This document shows positions 56,258-64,000 of a DNA stretch of 64,000 bases, one piece after another. Position 1 is the stretch's first letter. Every line of letters starts with the position of its first letter. The notes under the pieces were generated by a model. The model had not been told where the DNA came from. It worked only from the letters and a program-made list of their open reading frames with translations, and ran no database searches. Both the position numbers and the translations under genes were made by a program. Source of the DNA: Erysipelotrichales bacterium (lineage in GTDB: Bacteria > Bacillota_I > Bacilli_A > Erysipelotrichales > Erysipelotrichaceae); assembly GCA_910576855.1 (NCBI GenBank), contig CAJTJP010000008.1:33760-97759 (forward strand). Reading direction: 5' to 3'.

Positions 56258-57304
56258 ATGGATACAAGATATCGTGTAAAAAACTTTTGGAAATACTTTA
56301 TGGGGGTATATCAGGAAATCGAACAGGCCTTCCGCAATCAAGACGAGGAGCTGCTTGCGGAACTTCGCAAGGAGGTCAATCTACAGGTACAGAGCGTTTG
56401 TGATGCGAGTGCGGAATTGGAATGGCAGGACGGCTTTTTTGAACTGACCTTCAACGGCGGCATGAATAAGACAAAACAATATATTTGTGCGCTGTTAAAA
56501 AAGAGTGCGCCTAAGGAATTGATCGATGATTGGATCATCAGCGGTTATCGTCAGCCGTTATCTCAAAGTGCGCTTCATGCGCAGCTGAAGCTTGATGATG
56601 AAATCTACAGCGGTACTGATTTTACAATCTATTATGAAATCAATCATGAGGCAAAATGTATCGATACGGCAATTTACAGTAAGGCATTGCAGGGACTTGA
56701 GGAAACAAAGCAGCATCAAATTGCGACTGCGATGCTGGAGCTTTTTATCGGCGAAATTGAATTAGAGGCACGAATCGGTGACCTGCAGATTTTGAATCAA
56801 CCGAAAGAGGATGCCGAAAACTATTGTTTATTGCCTAATTTCTATGAGGATATCTGTGATATCGTAATCGATGAGGAATGGAGCGAATATCAAGAGCCGT
56901 GCGCAATCTATGCAGCCTATAAGTTGGATCAATGCATCAGCGGTGATACACTGCGTAAGGACATGAAGCTGATCATTACTACGAATTCCTTATTACAGAA
57001 TGAATTACTGAATCAGGAAAACGACAGCTGTGAGGAAGCAAAGCGCTTCGGCAGTGAATACGGTTATCTTTATTATGAAATCGAACAGGAAAAGGAACAG
57101 ATCGCATTGGTACGGCAACAGCTGGAAAAAGAGCTTCAGGAGCTGTTTTATGAAAACAATATCGCTCGCATGATCGGCGGTGCTATAGGAACGGTCTATG
57201 CTTATGTGGACTGTATCGTATTTGATACTGCAGCATTTGAAATTTTATTGGAAAAGCTGAATGAGCACTTAAGCTTTCCGCTTTATTATCGAAGCTTTAT
57301 GTAA
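56258..57304 (+). CDS. Hypothetical cytosolic protein
   Basis: A 348-residue protein that I do not recognise. It is acidic, has no signal peptide or membrane helix, and looks alpha/beta with long amphipathic helices (EIEQAFRNQDEELLAELRKEV, residues about 17-37; EIEQEKEQIALVRQQLEKEL, about 275-294). The C-terminal IARMIGGAIGTVYAYVDCIVFD (about 302-323) resembles the end of small uncharacterised families in Bacillota. It follows the GNAT gene by 3 bases and AAGGAG lies at the junction, so the two are probably co-translated. Confidence 0.6.
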   Translation: MDTRYRVKNFWKYFMGVYQEIEQAFRNQDEELLAELRKEVNLQVQSVCDASAELEWQDGFFELTFNGGMNKTKQYICALLKKSAPKELIDDWIISGYRQPLSQSALHAQLKLDDEIYSGTDFTIYYEINHEAKCIDTAIYSKALQGLEETKQHQIATAMLELFIGEIELEARIGDLQILNQPKEDAENYCLLPNFYEDICDIVIDEEWSEYQEPCAIYAAYKLDQCISGDTLRKDMKLIITTNSLLQNELLNQENDSCEEAKRFGSEYGYLYYEIEQEKEQIALVRQQLEKELQELFYENNIARMIGGAIGTVYAYVDCIVFDTAAFEILLEKLNEHLSFPLYYRSFM

Positions 57305-57307
57305 CAT

Positions 57308-57334
57308 GACCTCATAGTTTCTGAGGTCTTTTTT
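57308..57334 (+). terminator. Terminator after the hypothetical gene
   Basis: GACCTCA, loop TAGTTTC, TGAGGTC and six T. Confidence 0.85.
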
Positions 57335-57428
57335 ATATCAAAATGATTCAATCGTTTTACTGAATTGCTTTTCATTCGTGATTAAAAATGTTAAAATACT
57401 AATCGTATATAGAGAAGGAGCAGTCTAC

Positions 57429-57962
57429 GTGAAAAAACTATTTACTCCGGATTGTTATATTCGCTCATATCGCGAATTAAATATAAAGCGATTGATTTCA
57501 ATGGGAATCAAACAGCTTGTATGTGACATAGATAATACACTGGTAGCTCATGATGTGGCGGTTGCGGACGAATCGGTGAAGCAATTTATTCAAAATGTAA
57601 AGGACAGCGGCTTAAAGGTCGTTTTAGTATCCAATAATGTTAGGGAGCGAGTAGAAACCTTTGCGGACGGACTCGATGTTGAGGTATATCCGTTTGCGCA
57701 GAAGCCGTTGAAAAAAACATATAAAAAAATGATGCGGGACAGCGGTTTAGCGGCTAAGCAGATTGCGGTATTGGGTGATCAGCTGTTGACGGATATGTTA
57801 GGGGCCAACAGACTCGGCTTTTATACGATTTTAACGACACCGGTAGCACAAAAGGATTTGAAGTGCACCAAGGTAAATCGCTTTTTTGAAAATATGGTTT
57901 TTCATGTACTTGCTTTACAGGGCAAGCTGCACAGAGGAGAATATGATGAACAAACGATGTAA
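57429..57962 (+). CDS. yqeG: YqeG family HAD phosphatase
   Basis: A 177-residue HAD-type phosphatase of the YqeG/GEP4 family. Motif I CDIDNTLVAHD (about 38-48), motif II VVLVSNN (about 72-78), Lys in QKPLKK (about 98) and motif IV VLGDQLLTDMLGANR (about 114-128). Relatives remove phosphate from phosphatidylglycerophosphate in mitochondria; the bacterial role is less certain. The GTG at 57429 is the start because AAGGAG sits 7 bases before it; the longer open frame from 57378 has no ribosome site. First gene of the conserved yqeG-yqeH-yhbY-nadD-yqeK-rsfS-yqeM cluster; overlaps yqeH by 17 bases. Confidence 0.9.
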   Translation: MKKLFTPDCYIRSYRELNIKRLISMGIKQLVCDIDNTLVAHDVAVADESVKQFIQNVKDSGLKVVLVSNNVRERVETFADGLDVEVYPFAQKPLKKTYKKMMRDSGLAAKQIAVLGDQLLTDMLGANRLGFYTILTTPVAQKDLKCTKVNRFFENMVFHVLALQGKLHRGEYDEQTM

Positions 57963-59028
57963 GGGCTGCGGAGCAATTCTGCAATATGAATACAGTGATA
58001 AGCTTGGCTATTCGCCGAAGCATGATGCTGATTATTGTCAGCGCTGTTTTCGCATATCACATTATGATGATGTGACGATTTCAATGAAAACGGGAATCGA
58101 TCCCGATACGGTGCTGCGCAAGGTTTCATCCTTAAACGCATTAATTTTATGGGTCGTTGATTTATTTGATTTTGAAGCAAATCTGATTGCCGGCTTGAAT
58201 CGGCATCTGCAGGGTAAAACGATCGTGCTTGTAGCGACAAAGCGTGATCTGCTTCCGGAAACGACAGGAAATCAAAAGCTGGCTGATTTTATGATGCAGC
58301 GTCTACAAGATTTCGGTATTGCGATTGCAGGTCTGGTTATCTGCGGCGACTTGGTCAAGCATGCGTTTGATAAAGAGAATCATTCGCTGCAAGAGGTAGA
58401 AAAGGCCATCGGATATTATCGTGAGGGAAGGGATGTAGCGGTCATCGGTATGGCAAATGCCGGTAAGAGCACGCTGTTGAACGGCTTATTGAAAAAAAAT
58501 ACACTGACAACCTCAAGACATCCCGGTACGACGTTAGACCTTGTGGAAATGGATATGGGCGATTACACGCTGTATGATACTCCCGGATTGACACGCAAGG
58601 ACAGCTATTTAACGGTCGGTGATGAATCACTGTTGAAGCAGCTCATTCCCGATCGTCGCTTAAAGGCCAGAAGCTATCAGCTGTACGAGGATCAGTCATT
58701 GGCTGTCGGCGGCTTGGCTCGCTTAGATCTGCTCGGCGGGAAAAAGGTAACCTGCGTTGGTTATTTTGCCCCGAGCTTAAAGCTGCATCGAGGAAAGGCC
58801 TTAAGCGCCGATGCTTTATGGCATACTCATATGGGTACGTTATTAGCTCCTTCACTGAGTGAATCCTTTGAATCAATGAAGCGCTTCAGCTATACGAAAA
58901 AAAGTAAGGAAAAGCTAGATGTGGTAATCCACGGTCTCGGCTGGTTTTGTATCAGCGGTGATGTAAAAGATATTCATATTTATGTAGATAAAGCGGTATC
59001 CGTAACATTCAGAAAGGCGATGATTTAA
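57946..59028 (+). CDS. yqeH: Ribosome biogenesis GTPase YqeH
   Basis: A 360-residue circularly permuted GTPase needed for 30S assembly. N-terminal zinc finger CKGCGA...YCQRCFRI (about 4-35), then G4 TKRD (about 101), G1 GMANAGKST (about 168-176), G2 region PGTTLD and G3 DTPG (about 207-210): the permuted G4-G5-G1-G2-G3 order. The ATG at 57946 lies 6 bases after GAGGAG; the ATG at 57943 is also possible. Overlaps yqeG and yhbY, so translation is coupled along the cluster. Confidence 0.95.
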   Translation: MNKRCKGCGAILQYEYSDKLGYSPKHDADYCQRCFRISHYDDVTISMKTGIDPDTVLRKVSSLNALILWVVDLFDFEANLIAGLNRHLQGKTIVLVATKRDLLPETTGNQKLADFMMQRLQDFGIAIAGLVICGDLVKHAFDKENHSLQEVEKAIGYYREGRDVAVIGMANAGKSTLLNGLLKKNTLTTSRHPGTTLDLVEMDMGDYTLYDTPGLTRKDSYLTVGDESLLKQLIPDRRLKARSYQLYEDQSLAVGGLARLDLLGGKKVTCVGYFAPSLKLHRGKALSADALWHTHMGTLLAPSLSESFESMKRFSYTKKSKEKLDVVIHGLGWFCISGDVKDIHIYVDKAVSVTFRKAMI

Positions 59029-59312
59029 TGCTGAACAATAAAGAAAAACAAAAACTGCGTAAAATTGCACAGGGACAGCGTGCGTTATTTCAAATCGGAA
59101 AAGATAATATTAGTGATAATTTGATCAAGACGATTTCCGATTCCTTAGAGGCTCATGAATTAGTTAAAATCTCATTGTTGAAAACAGCGAGTATTGCGGT
59201 AAGAGAAGCTGCTTATGATATTGCAGCGGCAACTCACAGCGAAATCGTAATGATCATCGGCAGAACGATGGTGCTGTATCGTCGCAGTAAGAAAAATTTA
59301 ATGGAGCTGTAA
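59028..59312 (+). CDS. yhbY: CRM-domain RNA-binding protein YhbY
   Basis: A 94-residue CRM (KH-like) protein bound to pre-50S particles. Shows LRKIAQGQRALFQIGKDNISDN (about 9-30) with the G-x-x-G-x-N loop, HELVKISLLKTAS and the C-terminal GRTMVLYRRS. Overlaps yqeH by one base (TAATG) and lies 1 base before nadD. Confidence 0.94.
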   Translation: MLNNKEKQKLRKIAQGQRALFQIGKDNISDNLIKTISDSLEAHELVKISLLKTASIAVREAAYDIAAATHSEIVMIIGRTMVLYRRSKKNLMEL

Positions 59313-59313
59313 T

Positions 59314-60351
59314 ATGAAAATCGCTGTGATCGGCGGAAGCTTCGATCCGATTCATCTTGGGCATATCGCTTTGGCACGCCATGTGTTGAAGCATCATTTG
59401 GCACAAGAGGTTTGGTTTATGGTAAGCAATATAACGCCGTTAAAAAAACGCGGTCTGAGTGATAATCAACTGCGTAATGAAATGGTACATGCGGCAATTT
59501 CATACGATAAGCGGTTTCGGCTCTGTCTGTTGGAACAGCAGCGTGAAGGCTATTCCTATACGATAGCTACGGTAAAAGAACTGAAAAAACGTTATCCGCA
59601 GCATCACTTCGTATGGCTGATCGGAAATGATCAGGCGATGCAGCTTTCCAAATGGAAGGATATCGAGGAATTGTCAAAGCTGATCGAATTTTATGTATTT
59701 CCGCGCAATGGCGAGACGATTACCTGCGCTTATCCGCATCAAAAAATGAATCGAAAGCTGATCAATATTTCAAGCAGTGAAATACGTGAGGGACACGGTC
59801 TTTGGCTTTTGCCGAAAAGCGTTAAGGCTCTTATGGCAAAGCGTTACTTATATTTAGACAGCTTTGCGAGGGCGCGTATGAGTGAGCGGCGCTTTGCGCA
59901 TTCGCAAAGTGTTGCCGCACTGTGCGCAGAACTGGCAAAGTGCCATCACGTATCGACTGAGGAGGCCTATTGTGCCGGGATTCTGCATGATGTCTGCAAA
60001 GAATGGGACAAGCAGCGCCTTAAGTCATATTTATCGCATTTGGATCCAAATTGTTTGACGGAAGCAGCTGCGATATGGCATGGCTATGCGGCTGCCTATT
60101 ATGTCAGTCAAGCCTTCGGTATTCATAACAAGAATATTCGCAGGGCAATTTATCATCATGTGAAGGGAAGCGATATAAGCAAGCTTTCCATGATTGTTTA
60201 TGTCAGTGATAAGCTGGATCCGTCACGCGGCTATGATTCTTCGGCAGCGATCGCTTTATGCAGACAGAATTTAAAGGCCGGATATCGTCTTGTCGTAAAA
60301 CAACAAGCAGAATATTTAATAAAGGAGAAGCAGAAAGCAAATGAATCATGA
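59314..60351 (+). CDS. nadD: NadD-YqeK fusion: nicotinate-nucleotide adenylyltransferase with HD-domain Ap4A hydrolase
   Basis: 345 residues joining two normally separate neighbours. Residues 1-185: NadD, with GGSFDPIHLGHI (7-18), WLIGNDQ (about 107) and the ISSSEIRE nucleotidyltransferase motif (about 149-156). Residues about 186-345: YqeK HD-domain hydrolase, with FAHSQSV, GILHDVCKEW (the His-Asp pair), the YHHVKG histidines and VSDKLDPSRGYD. NadD makes the dinucleotide precursor of NAD; YqeK-type enzymes split Ap4A symmetrically. Similar fusions are known in Mollicutes-related lineages. No stop or frameshift lies between the two halves. Overlaps rsfS by 11 bases. Confidence 0.93.
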   Translation: MKIAVIGGSFDPIHLGHIALARHVLKHHLAQEVWFMVSNITPLKKRGLSDNQLRNEMVHAAISYDKRFRLCLLEQQREGYSYTIATVKELKKRYPQHHFVWLIGNDQAMQLSKWKDIEELSKLIEFYVFPRNGETITCAYPHQKMNRKLINISSSEIREGHGLWLLPKSVKALMAKRYLYLDSFARARMSERRFAHSQSVAALCAELAKCHHVSTEEAYCAGILHDVCKEWDKQRLKSYLSHLDPNCLTEAAAIWHGYAAAYYVSQAFGIHNKNIRRAIYHHVKGSDISKLSMIVYVSDKLDPSRGYDSSAAIALCRQNLKAGYRLVVKQQAEYLIKEKQKANES

Positions 60352-60679
60352 ATTAACAATTGTAATCAACGCATTGTCAGAAAAGAAAGCGCATGATATC
60401 ATCGCTTATGAATATCAGCCGTTGAATCCGTATATTGATTATACGGTGATTGCATCGGCAGGCAGTGTAAGACAGGCAGCTGCCTTGGCTGAAAATGTAA
60501 TTGATCGTGCACATGAGGCGGGAATTGCCGTCAGAAGCAAAGAGGGCGATAAGGAAAGCCCGTGGATTTTAGTCGATCTGCATACGATCATCGTACATAT
60601 CTTTTTAGATGAGGAACGCTCTGTTTATCGCTTGGAACAGCTGTATGCGGATTTAGTGAGTGTGGATATCACATGCTGA
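60341..60679 (+). CDS. rsfS: Ribosomal silencing factor RsfS
   Basis: A 112-residue factor that binds L14 on the 50S subunit and blocks joining with 30S in poor conditions. Diagnostic: KKAHDIIAYEYQPLNPYIDYTVIASAGSVRQ in parts (about 15-45), the DSPWILVD-like KESPWILVDLHTIIVHIF (about 72-89) and YRLEQLYAD. AAAGGAGAAG precedes the ATG inside nadD/yqeK. Overlaps the methyltransferase gene. Confidence 0.94.
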   Translation: MNHELTIVINALSEKKAHDIIAYEYQPLNPYIDYTVIASAGSVRQAAALAENVIDRAHEAGIAVRSKEGDKESPWILVDLHTIIVHIFLDEERSVYRLEQLYADLVSVDITC

Positions 60680-61395
60680 TGTATGAGAAGCTGGCCGCCT
60701 ATTATGATACGTTAGTACAGGATGATGAAGCAACTGCTGCATGGGTGAAGCTTGTGAAGCAGCATGTAAGCGGCAGACAGCTGTTAGAGGTTGCATGCGG
60801 CAGCGGTGAAATTACACTGGCTCTGGCGAATGAAGGCTATCATATGACGGCGGGCGATATCAGTCACTCTATGCTGAATCAGGCACAGGCAAAAAAGGGC
60901 AGTGAAGCTGTTGACTGGCATTGCTTCGATATGAGATGCATGAAGTCTTTTGCATCTTATGATGCAATTCTCTGTTTTTGTGACAGTATCAATTATCTGA
61001 CTGATTTTAATGATTGGCGCTTATTTTTTACTCAAGCGTATGAGCATTTGAACGAACACGGATTCTTGTTGTTTGATATGCACACACCGGATCGTTTAAC
61101 GGAATTTTCACAGGAATATTGTGAAGCCGGATATATGGACAATACTGCATATGAATGGACCATCAGTGCACAGGATGATTGTATTTATCATAATTTCATC
61201 TTTTATGATGAAGCAGCCCGCCCGATGCTTGAGCAGCATGTTCAGCGAGTATATGAGCCGCAGCGTGTGCTTGAATGCTTAAAGGAAATCGGCTTTGCGG
61301 TTGAGATTTATACCGATTTTACCATACCCGGTATTCAAAGCGGTGAAAAATATTTTTTAATCTGTAAAAAGGATAGTGCAGGAGGTAAGCAATGA
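60673..61395 (+). CDS. Class I SAM-dependent methyltransferase, YqeM-like
   Basis: A 240-residue methyltransferase. YEKLAAYYDTLVQDD at the start is typical of YqeM. The SAM-binding glycine loop is LLEVACGSGEITLALA (about 37-52), the acidic residue ending beta-2 is in TAGDIS, and ILCFCDSINYL (about 97-107) is motif IV. The position directly after rsfS is the same as yqeM in Bacillus. The substrate is unknown. ATG at 60673 or 60679 are both possible. Overlaps the next gene by 4 bases. Confidence 0.85.
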   Translation: MLMYEKLAAYYDTLVQDDEATAAWVKLVKQHVSGRQLLEVACGSGEITLALANEGYHMTAGDISHSMLNQAQAKKGSEAVDWHCFDMRCMKSFASYDAILCFCDSINYLTDFNDWRLFFTQAYEHLNEHGFLLFDMHTPDRLTEFSQEYCEAGYMDNTAYEWTISAQDDCIYHNFIFYDEAARPMLEQHVQRVYEPQRVLECLKEIGFAVEIYTDFTIPGIQSGEKYFLICKKDSAGGKQ

Positions 61396-62075
61396 TAGCG
61401 TTAATAGCGGCAATGCAGGCTGAGGTAGATGAAATGCTGAAGCTTACAACTGATTCTAAAAAGGTAATCAAGGATTCATTTGCCTTTTGGGAGGGAAAGC
61501 TTGAAAACCAAAGCATCGTAATCATGTTGAGCGGCGTCGGGAAAGGCAATGCGGCTATGGCTGCGGCAATGCTGATTACCAATTATCGTCCTCAAGCAAT
61601 TATTAATATTGGTACGGCAGGCGGTCTGTGTGATGCTCAAGAGGTGCTTGATGTAGTAATCGGCACGCGTGTGGTTCAGCATGATTTCGATACAAGCCCG
61701 GTTGACGGAGATGAAGGCATAGGCTTGTATTTTGACAGCGATCAGGCTTTGTGCGACAGCTGCAAACGAGTATGTGAGAAAATGCAGGTGCGAAACCACA
61801 GCGGTTTGATTGCCAGCGGCGATCAATTTATCGACCTTTATATAGTAGATTCCTTGCTTCACCGATACAGCGGTGCGCTTTGTGCCGAAATGGAGGCCGG
61901 TGCAATCGCTCAGGCATGTACGCGTTTTCAAGTTCCTTTTGTGATTTTGCGTTCCTTATCGGATATTGCCGTTCATGATAATAACCATTTGACTTATCAG
62001 GAATATGTTGCGCTTGCGGCATCTCGCAGTGCCCGTATGTGTAAGGAAATAATCAATGAAATTGCCTGTGGATAA
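61392..62075 (+). CDS. mtnN: 5'-methylthioadenosine/S-adenosylhomocysteine nucleosidase
   Basis: Splits methylthioadenosine and S-adenosylhomocysteine to adenine and the ribosyl thioether (Pfs), feeding methionine recycling and AI-2 precursor formation. 227 residues: IALIAAMQAEVDEM with the catalytic Glu (about 10), VVIGTRVVQHDFD (about 93), CAEMEAGAIAQAC (about 168-180) holding the ribose-binding Met-Glu, and RSLSDIA (about 192-198) with the catalytic Asp. The ATGA overlap with the methyltransferase makes sense because SAH is that enzyme's by-product. Confidence 0.95.
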   Translation: MIALIAAMQAEVDEMLKLTTDSKKVIKDSFAFWEGKLENQSIVIMLSGVGKGNAAMAAAMLITNYRPQAIINIGTAGGLCDAQEVLDVVIGTRVVQHDFDTSPVDGDEGIGLYFDSDQALCDSCKRVCEKMQVRNHSGLIASGDQFIDLYIVDSLLHRYSGALCAEMEAGAIAQACTRFQVPFVILRSLSDIAVHDNNHLTYQEYVALAASRSARMCKEIINEIACG

Positions 62076-62150
62076 TGGGCTTTTCTTTTTTTATCACAAG
62101 ACAAATAATTAAAAATCATGTATAATAAAGAGAGAAGCGGAAGTGAAATT

Positions 62151-62627
62151 ATGGAACATGAACGAAAGGGATTCTCATTTCGTCAATTCATCTTAACGAT
62201 TGGCTTATTTTGTATCCTGCTTACGGTGATATGGTTAGAAATCAGCGTATTTATCAGCGGACCGGCGATTCATTATGATGAAAAAATCGCGGTGCAACAG
62301 GAAACAATACTGAAATCACATAGGGAAATCAAAGAGCTGGATCGTCATGTATTTGCATATGTGATTTACAGCGGTGCCGATCAAGAAAATTATTATTGGT
62401 TTAATGAAAACGGTGAACAGCTGACAACGCGTTCCTTGGCACAGCTTGATTACGATAAGGCGATCGCTGTTGCCGAAGAAAGTTATGGCATGAAGGATTG
62501 CGAAATCAGTATCGGCTATGGCTATGAGCGACCTGTTTATCGAATTGAAAATGCTTCCTTTGAATTGTATTTGGATATTGATTCATTGGAGCAGGTGTTT
62601 TTCCGCATGAAGGAAGAGGGAAGATAA
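62151..62627 (+). CDS. TseB/YpmB-like membrane protein (DUF5590)
   Basis: A 158-residue protein with one N-terminal membrane anchor (FILTIGLFCILLTVIWLEISVFI, about 12-34) and an outer PepSY-like region (VFAYVIYSGADQENYYWFNENG, about 66-87) as in Bacillus YpmB/TseB, which modulates cell-wall elongation by PBP2A. Sequence similarity is modest, but the order tseB-dnaD-nth is that of Bacillus without the intervening aspB and asnS, which supports the call. The start at 62151 follows GGAAGTG; a TATAAT lies about 30 bases upstream. Overlaps dnaD by one base. Confidence 0.7.
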   Translation: MEHERKGFSFRQFILTIGLFCILLTVIWLEISVFISGPAIHYDEKIAVQQETILKSHREIKELDRHVFAYVIYSGADQENYYWFNENGEQLTTRSLAQLDYDKAIAVAEESYGMKDCEISIGYGYERPVYRIENASFELYLDIDSLEQVFFRMKEEGR

Positions 62628-63160
62628 TGAAGTGGTGGAATGAAAAATTTATTGATCGCAGAGCTTACATATTAGATCGTTTTGATAAACTCAGCTTGTC
62701 TTGTGAGGAATGTATGCTGATTTTGCTGATTGATTTTATGAATGAGCATAATATACCGATTGCTCATGGTATTTTAGCTAATAAAATGAAGCTTGATGAA
62801 GCTCAGATCGATAATTTATTATCAAGATTGACGCAAAAGGGATATTTGAGCATTGCATATGACAATAAGAAAATTGCTTTTTTGATTGACGGTGTGTTTG
62901 AAGATCGCTTAACTGATAAGACAATGAGCTTTGATCGTTCCTTATTTGAGGTATTTGAGGAGGAATTTGCGCGTCCGCTTTCGCAACCGGAAATGCAGCG
63001 CTTGAGTGATTGGTTGAAGCAATATGAGCAAAAGCTGATTTTATATGCGCTGAGAGAGGCGCTGATGTATAATAAACGAAGCTTTGATTATATTGAACGG
63101 ATATTGATTGAATGGAAAAAACGTAATTTTACGGCACAGGATTATGAGGATGGTAAATAA
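62627..63160 (+). CDS. dnaD: DnaD-like replication initiation protein
   Basis: A 177-residue protein of DnaA-dependent primosome assembly. The N-terminal winged helix spans about residues 1-85 (ECMLILLIDFMNEHNIPI; LLSRLTQKGYLSIAYD) and the C-terminal DnaD domain about 105-170 (FEEEFARPLSQPEMQRLSDWL, ILYALREALMYNKRSFDYIERILIEW in two parts). It is shorter than Bacillus DnaD (about 230) because the C-terminal tail is reduced. It overlaps tseB and nth by one base each. Confidence 0.92.
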   Translation: MKWWNEKFIDRRAYILDRFDKLSLSCEECMLILLIDFMNEHNIPIAHGILANKMKLDEAQIDNLLSRLTQKGYLSIAYDNKKIAFLIDGVFEDRLTDKTMSFDRSLFEVFEEEFARPLSQPEMQRLSDWLKQYEQKLILYALREALMYNKRSFDYIERILIEWKKRNFTAQDYEDGK

Positions 63161-63813
63161 TGACGACAGATGAAATTTTGGATGAGCTGGAACGGCGCTT
63201 TCCCAATGCGCATTGTGAATTGCTTCATCGTAATGTGTTTGAATTGATCGTAGCGGTCGTATTGTCGGCGCAAACAACTGATGAAGCGGTAAATAAGATT
63301 ACGCCGGCATTGTTTGAGGCTTTTCCGACACCGCAGGCGCTTGCGAATGCGGATATTAAAGAAATTGAACAAAAAATCCGACGAATCGGGCTTTATCGCA
63401 ACAAGGCAAGAAGCATTCAGGCATTGGCAAAAGCGATTGCAGAAAAGAACGGTGAAGTACCGAGCGCAATGAATGAATTAACGGCTTTGGCGGGAGTGGG
63501 GCGCAAAACTGCCAATGTCGTTCGCAGCGTTTGGTTCGATATTCCTTCCTTTGCGGTGGATACGCATGTAGAGCGAATCGCAAAGCGCTTAGGACTTGCG
63601 AAGGTGTATGATAACGTGGAAACGGTAGAGGAAAAACTGAAGCGTAAAATAAAGCGTGAGCGTTGGAACAGAGCGCATCATTTATTTATCTTTTTCGGTC
63701 GTTACAGCTGTACGGCACGTAATCCGCAATGTGAAGGATGTGCCTTTGCGAGCTTCTGTAAGAAAGATAAATTAGCTGCCTATAAGGAGCAACAAAAAAT
63801 AAAATCATTATAA
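63160..63813 (+). CDS. nth: Endonuclease III (DNA glycosylase/AP lyase)
   Basis: Removes oxidised pyrimidines. 217 residues: VVLSAQTTDEAVNKITP (about 32-48), helix-hairpin-helix LTALAGVGRKTANVV (about 108-122) with the catalytic Lys, the catalytic Asp in VDTHVERIAKRLGL (about 133-146) and the 4Fe-4S ligands C-x6-C-x2-C-x5-C in CTARNPQCEGCAFASFC (about 188-204). Last gene of the tseB-dnaD-nth unit; an insertion sequence follows within 10 bases. Confidence 0.96.
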   Translation: MTTDEILDELERRFPNAHCELLHRNVFELIVAVVLSAQTTDEAVNKITPALFEAFPTPQALANADIKEIEQKIRRIGLYRNKARSIQALAKAIAEKNGEVPSAMNELTALAGVGRKTANVVRSVWFDIPSFAVDTHVERIAKRLGLAKVYDNVETVEEKLKRKIKRERWNRAHHLFIFFGRYSCTARNPQCEGCAFASFCKKDKLAAYKEQQKIKSL

Positions 63814-63870
63814 AGTAAAAAAGGGGCTGTAACGCATAAGAAAGCAGCCCAAAAATAAAAAACCAGAGAA

Positions 63871-63899
63871 ATTCATAATGAAAGAACTCTGGTTTTTTA
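63871..63899 (+). terminator. Hairpin with T-run at the IS left end
   Basis: ACCAGAG (63872-63878) pairs with CTCTGGT, followed by TTTTTAG. It would stop transcription coming from nth. Confidence 0.6.
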
Positions 63900-63912
63900 G
63901 TATAATTAGGTT

Positions 63913-64000
63913 ATGGAAATCACGACATTTACAGAACCTAATTACGGTAATTATTATACCGCAATCCAGTTGATGTTGCCAATGGATATTTCAAAAAAAA
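63913..64000 (+). CDS. Transposase, N-terminal fragment (partial)
   Basis: Only 29 codons lie in the window, beginning MEITTFTEPNYGNYY and containing TAIQLMLPMDIS. The short beginning and the IS-like context resemble IS1182-type transposases of Bacillota, but this cannot be confirmed from so short a stretch. The frame is open to the window edge. Confidence 0.45.
   Translation, partial: MEITTFTEPNYGNYYTAIQLMLPMDISKK

Larger units (their letters stand above)
63823..64000 (+). mobile_element. Left end of an insertion sequence, truncated by the window edge
   Basis: GGGGCTGT at 63823 opens a candidate terminal repeat and pairs with AGCAGCCC at about 63843-63850. A hairpin ACCAGAG/CTCTGGT with a T-run follows (about 63872-63899), as often seen guarding transposase genes from read-through, then TATAAT (63901-63906) and an open frame. 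The right end is outside the window. Confidence 0.55.

Noticed and set aside
57886..57945. Longer start of yqeH inside yqeG
   Set aside because: The zinc finger CKGCGA should lie within the first few residues and GAGGAG is placed just before 57946.
62050..62100. Terminator after mtnN
   Set aside because: A T-rich tract is present but the possible stem is only three or four base pairs, so I do not call it.

Overview
The window reads as a chromosomal segment of a low-GC Gram-positive bacterium, most likely Bacillota of the Erysipelotrichales type. The grounds are Bacillus-like housekeeping gene order (a PyrR-type leader plus pyrBC-carAB-pyrKDFE; yqeG-yqeH-yhbY-nadD/yqeK-rsfS-yqeM; tseB-dnaD-nth), a NadD-YqeK fusion of the kind known in Mollicutes and their relatives, sigma-A style promoters and AGGAGG ribosome sites. 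The taxon is inferred; no rRNA or tRNA gene is present.

Layout. 1-5.8 kb: a Fic-fold protein lacking the usual catalytic histidine, a TIM-barrel protein, rarA, an AAA ATPase of the DUF234 type and a mazEF module. 6.1-36.9 kb: two array modules, each opened by an ECF-like sigma factor that carries its own transmembrane helix and outer domain. Module 1 is sigma-1 plus giant surface proteins A and B (about 1.7 kb codons each). Module 2, after a decayed hicB and fmt, is sigma-2 plus giant surface proteins C, D and E. All five paralogues have a signal peptide, a variable head, cadherin/Ig-like domains, an MBG-like domain, calcium-binding DxDGDG repeats and a C-terminal anchor with an unusual GGA[I/N]TGD motif in place of LPxTG. 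37-46.7 kb: the complete de novo UMP operon. 46.7-55.3 kb: a lipoprotein, a HAD phosphatase, a radical SAM protein, hicAB, a fused ABC transporter, an AlbA-type regulator and an AI-2E-type permease. 55.6-63.8 kb: housekeeping genes. The right edge enters an insertion sequence.

The main discovery candidate lies in the three gaps between paralogues within a module (A/B, C/D, D/E). Each holds a 120-bp cassette bounded by palindromic 16-bp sites in inverted orientation (consensus GTCTANNNNNGTAGAC). The interior of the A/B cassette is the reverse complement of the interiors of the C/D and D/E cassettes (80 of 88 positions against D/E by hand alignment). In the C/D and D/E orientation the cassette places a clear intrinsic terminator behind the upstream gene. 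In the A/B orientation the U-tract is lost and promoter-like hexamers point into the downstream gene. This is the signature of site-specific DNA inversion (phase variation) controlling the later genes of each array, while the first gene of each array lacks a complete cassette. No recombinase is encoded in the window, so it would act in trans.

How it may fit together (inference): the membrane-tethered sigma factors sense an envelope condition and drive the arrays, the inversion cassettes decide which paralogue is made in a given cell, and gene conversion among the paralogues shuffles their domains.
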